7,248 nt of DNA from positions 1 through 7,248 of the forward strand of contig LJUE01000217.1 of NCBI GenBank assembly GCA_001303885.1, read 5' to 3'. The stretch comes from Planctomycetes bacterium SM23_32 (GTDB lineage Bacteria; Planctomycetota; Brocadiia; SM23-32). Under the pieces are notes generated by a model. It searched no databases and was not told the DNA's origin. It saw only the letters and a list, made by a program, of their open reading frames with translations. Below, one piece after another: positions 6,903 to 7,248 of this stretch; position 1 is the stretch's first letter, and each line of letters starts with the position of its first letter. The position numbers were made by a program, and so were the translations under genes.

Positions 6903-7248
6903 CTACTTGAGGTCTTTGCGCGAGGAGACGATCTTGCTTATTAACCCGTAGTCGAGGGCCTCCCGGGCGTCCATCCAGTAGTTGCGGCGGGTGTCCTCTT
7001 CCACCTTCTCGACGGGCTGGCCCTTCTGCTCGGCGATGAGGACGTTGATGCGCCTGCGTATCTTCAGGATCTCGTCGGCCTCGATCTTGACGTCGGCCAC
7101 CGAACCGCGAACGCCGCCGGAGGGCTGGTGGATGAGGAACCGCGCGCTGGGCAGGCTCAGCCGGTTCTTCTTGGCGGCGGCCATCAGGACGATGACGGCG
7201 GCGCTGGCCGTCAGGCCCGCGCAGATGCACCTCAGAGGCGCCGAGATG
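6903..7248 (-). CDS. clpP: ATP-dependent Clp protease proteolytic subunit, C-terminal part, with Ser-His-Asn triad (5' end outside window)
   Basis: ClpP forms a double-ring barrel that degrades proteins fed to it by ClpX/ClpA-type ATPases in the cytoplasm. The visible 114 residues run from just before the active-site serine to the stop TAG (6905-6903). The nucleophile is Ser in GLTASAA (codon 7205-7203), corresponding to GQAASMG of E. coli ClpP. The catalytic His is in FLIHQPSGG (codon 7130-7128). The spacings Ser-His (25) and His-third residue (49) match E. coli ClpP (97, 122, 171) without gaps. The third residue, however, is Asn (AAC, codon 6983-6981, in DTRRNYWMDA), not Asp. Other family landmarks are intact: the handle helix (VADVKIEADEILKIRRRINVLI), GQPVEKVEEDT and the ALDYGLISKIV ending. 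About 90 N-terminal residues are missing, so hydrophobic-pocket and axial-loop features cannot be checked. No partner clpX or second clpP is visible. Confidence 0.94.
   Translation of the reverse strand, partial: ISAPLRCICAGLTASAAVIVLMAAAKKNRLSLPSARFLIHQPSGGVRGSVADVKIEADEILKIRRRINVLIAEQKGQPVEKVEEDTRRNYWMDAREALDYGLISKIVSSRKDLK

Noticed and set aside
6574..7230. Minus-strand open frame of 218 codons overlapping clpP and the secretin start
   Set aside because: Different frame from both real genes, crosses the clpP stop and the promoter gap, and is dominated by Arg/Gly/Ala with no domain.
1..7248. CRISPR array, tRNA/rRNA genes, insertion sequence or phage genes
   Set aside because: No regularly spaced repeats, no tRNA-like or rRNA-like sequence and no transposase, integrase or phage motif was seen on either strand.

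Overview
This is a GC-rich, densely coding bacterial window in which every gene I can support lies on the minus strand and is read from high to low coordinates. In transcription order the genes are: the 3' part of a clpP-type protease gene (runs off the right edge), a long secretin gene, an MsbA-like ABC exporter, a family 2 glycosyltransferase of the dolichol/polyprenol-phosphate mannose synthase type, a predicted lipoprotein of unknown family, and the 5' part of an RluA-type pseudouridine synthase gene (runs off the left edge). No RNA genes, insertion sequences, CRISPR arrays or integrase-type genes were seen. No gap between genes exceeds about 120 bases.

The secretin, the lipobox-bearing lipoprotein and the MsbA-like exporter point to a cell with an outer membrane. 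The high GC, the solitary secretin away from other secretion genes, and the unusual lipoproteins would fit a Planctomycetota-like or other little-cultured Gram-negative lineage. That is a guess from style, not a phylogenetic result.

Region by region: 6903-7248 holds a ClpP protease C-terminal part whose catalytic triad reads Ser-His-Asn instead of Ser-His-Asp. The gap 6798-6902 holds a good extended -10 promoter motif facing the secretin gene, inside a small inverted repeat. 4152-6797 encodes a secretin with a signal peptide, a normal secretin core, and then about 380 further residues ending in a BamE/SmpA-like segment. 2335-4035 is a complete ABC exporter half-transporter. 1479-2243 is a complete soluble GT2 enzyme. 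511-1398 is a lipoprotein that starts at GTG behind a near-perfect Shine-Dalgarno site. 1-452 is the start of an RluA-family enzyme with an S4 domain.

Functionally, the four middle genes all have an envelope flavour: outer-membrane pore, lipid or lipid-linked substrate exporter, lipid-linked sugar donor synthesis, and lipoprotein. ClpP and RluA are housekeeping genes on either side. A joint role for the middle genes is only an inference from order and strand. I did not find convincing evidence of a wholly new system. The most unusual items are the secretin fusion architecture and the ClpP triad substitution.
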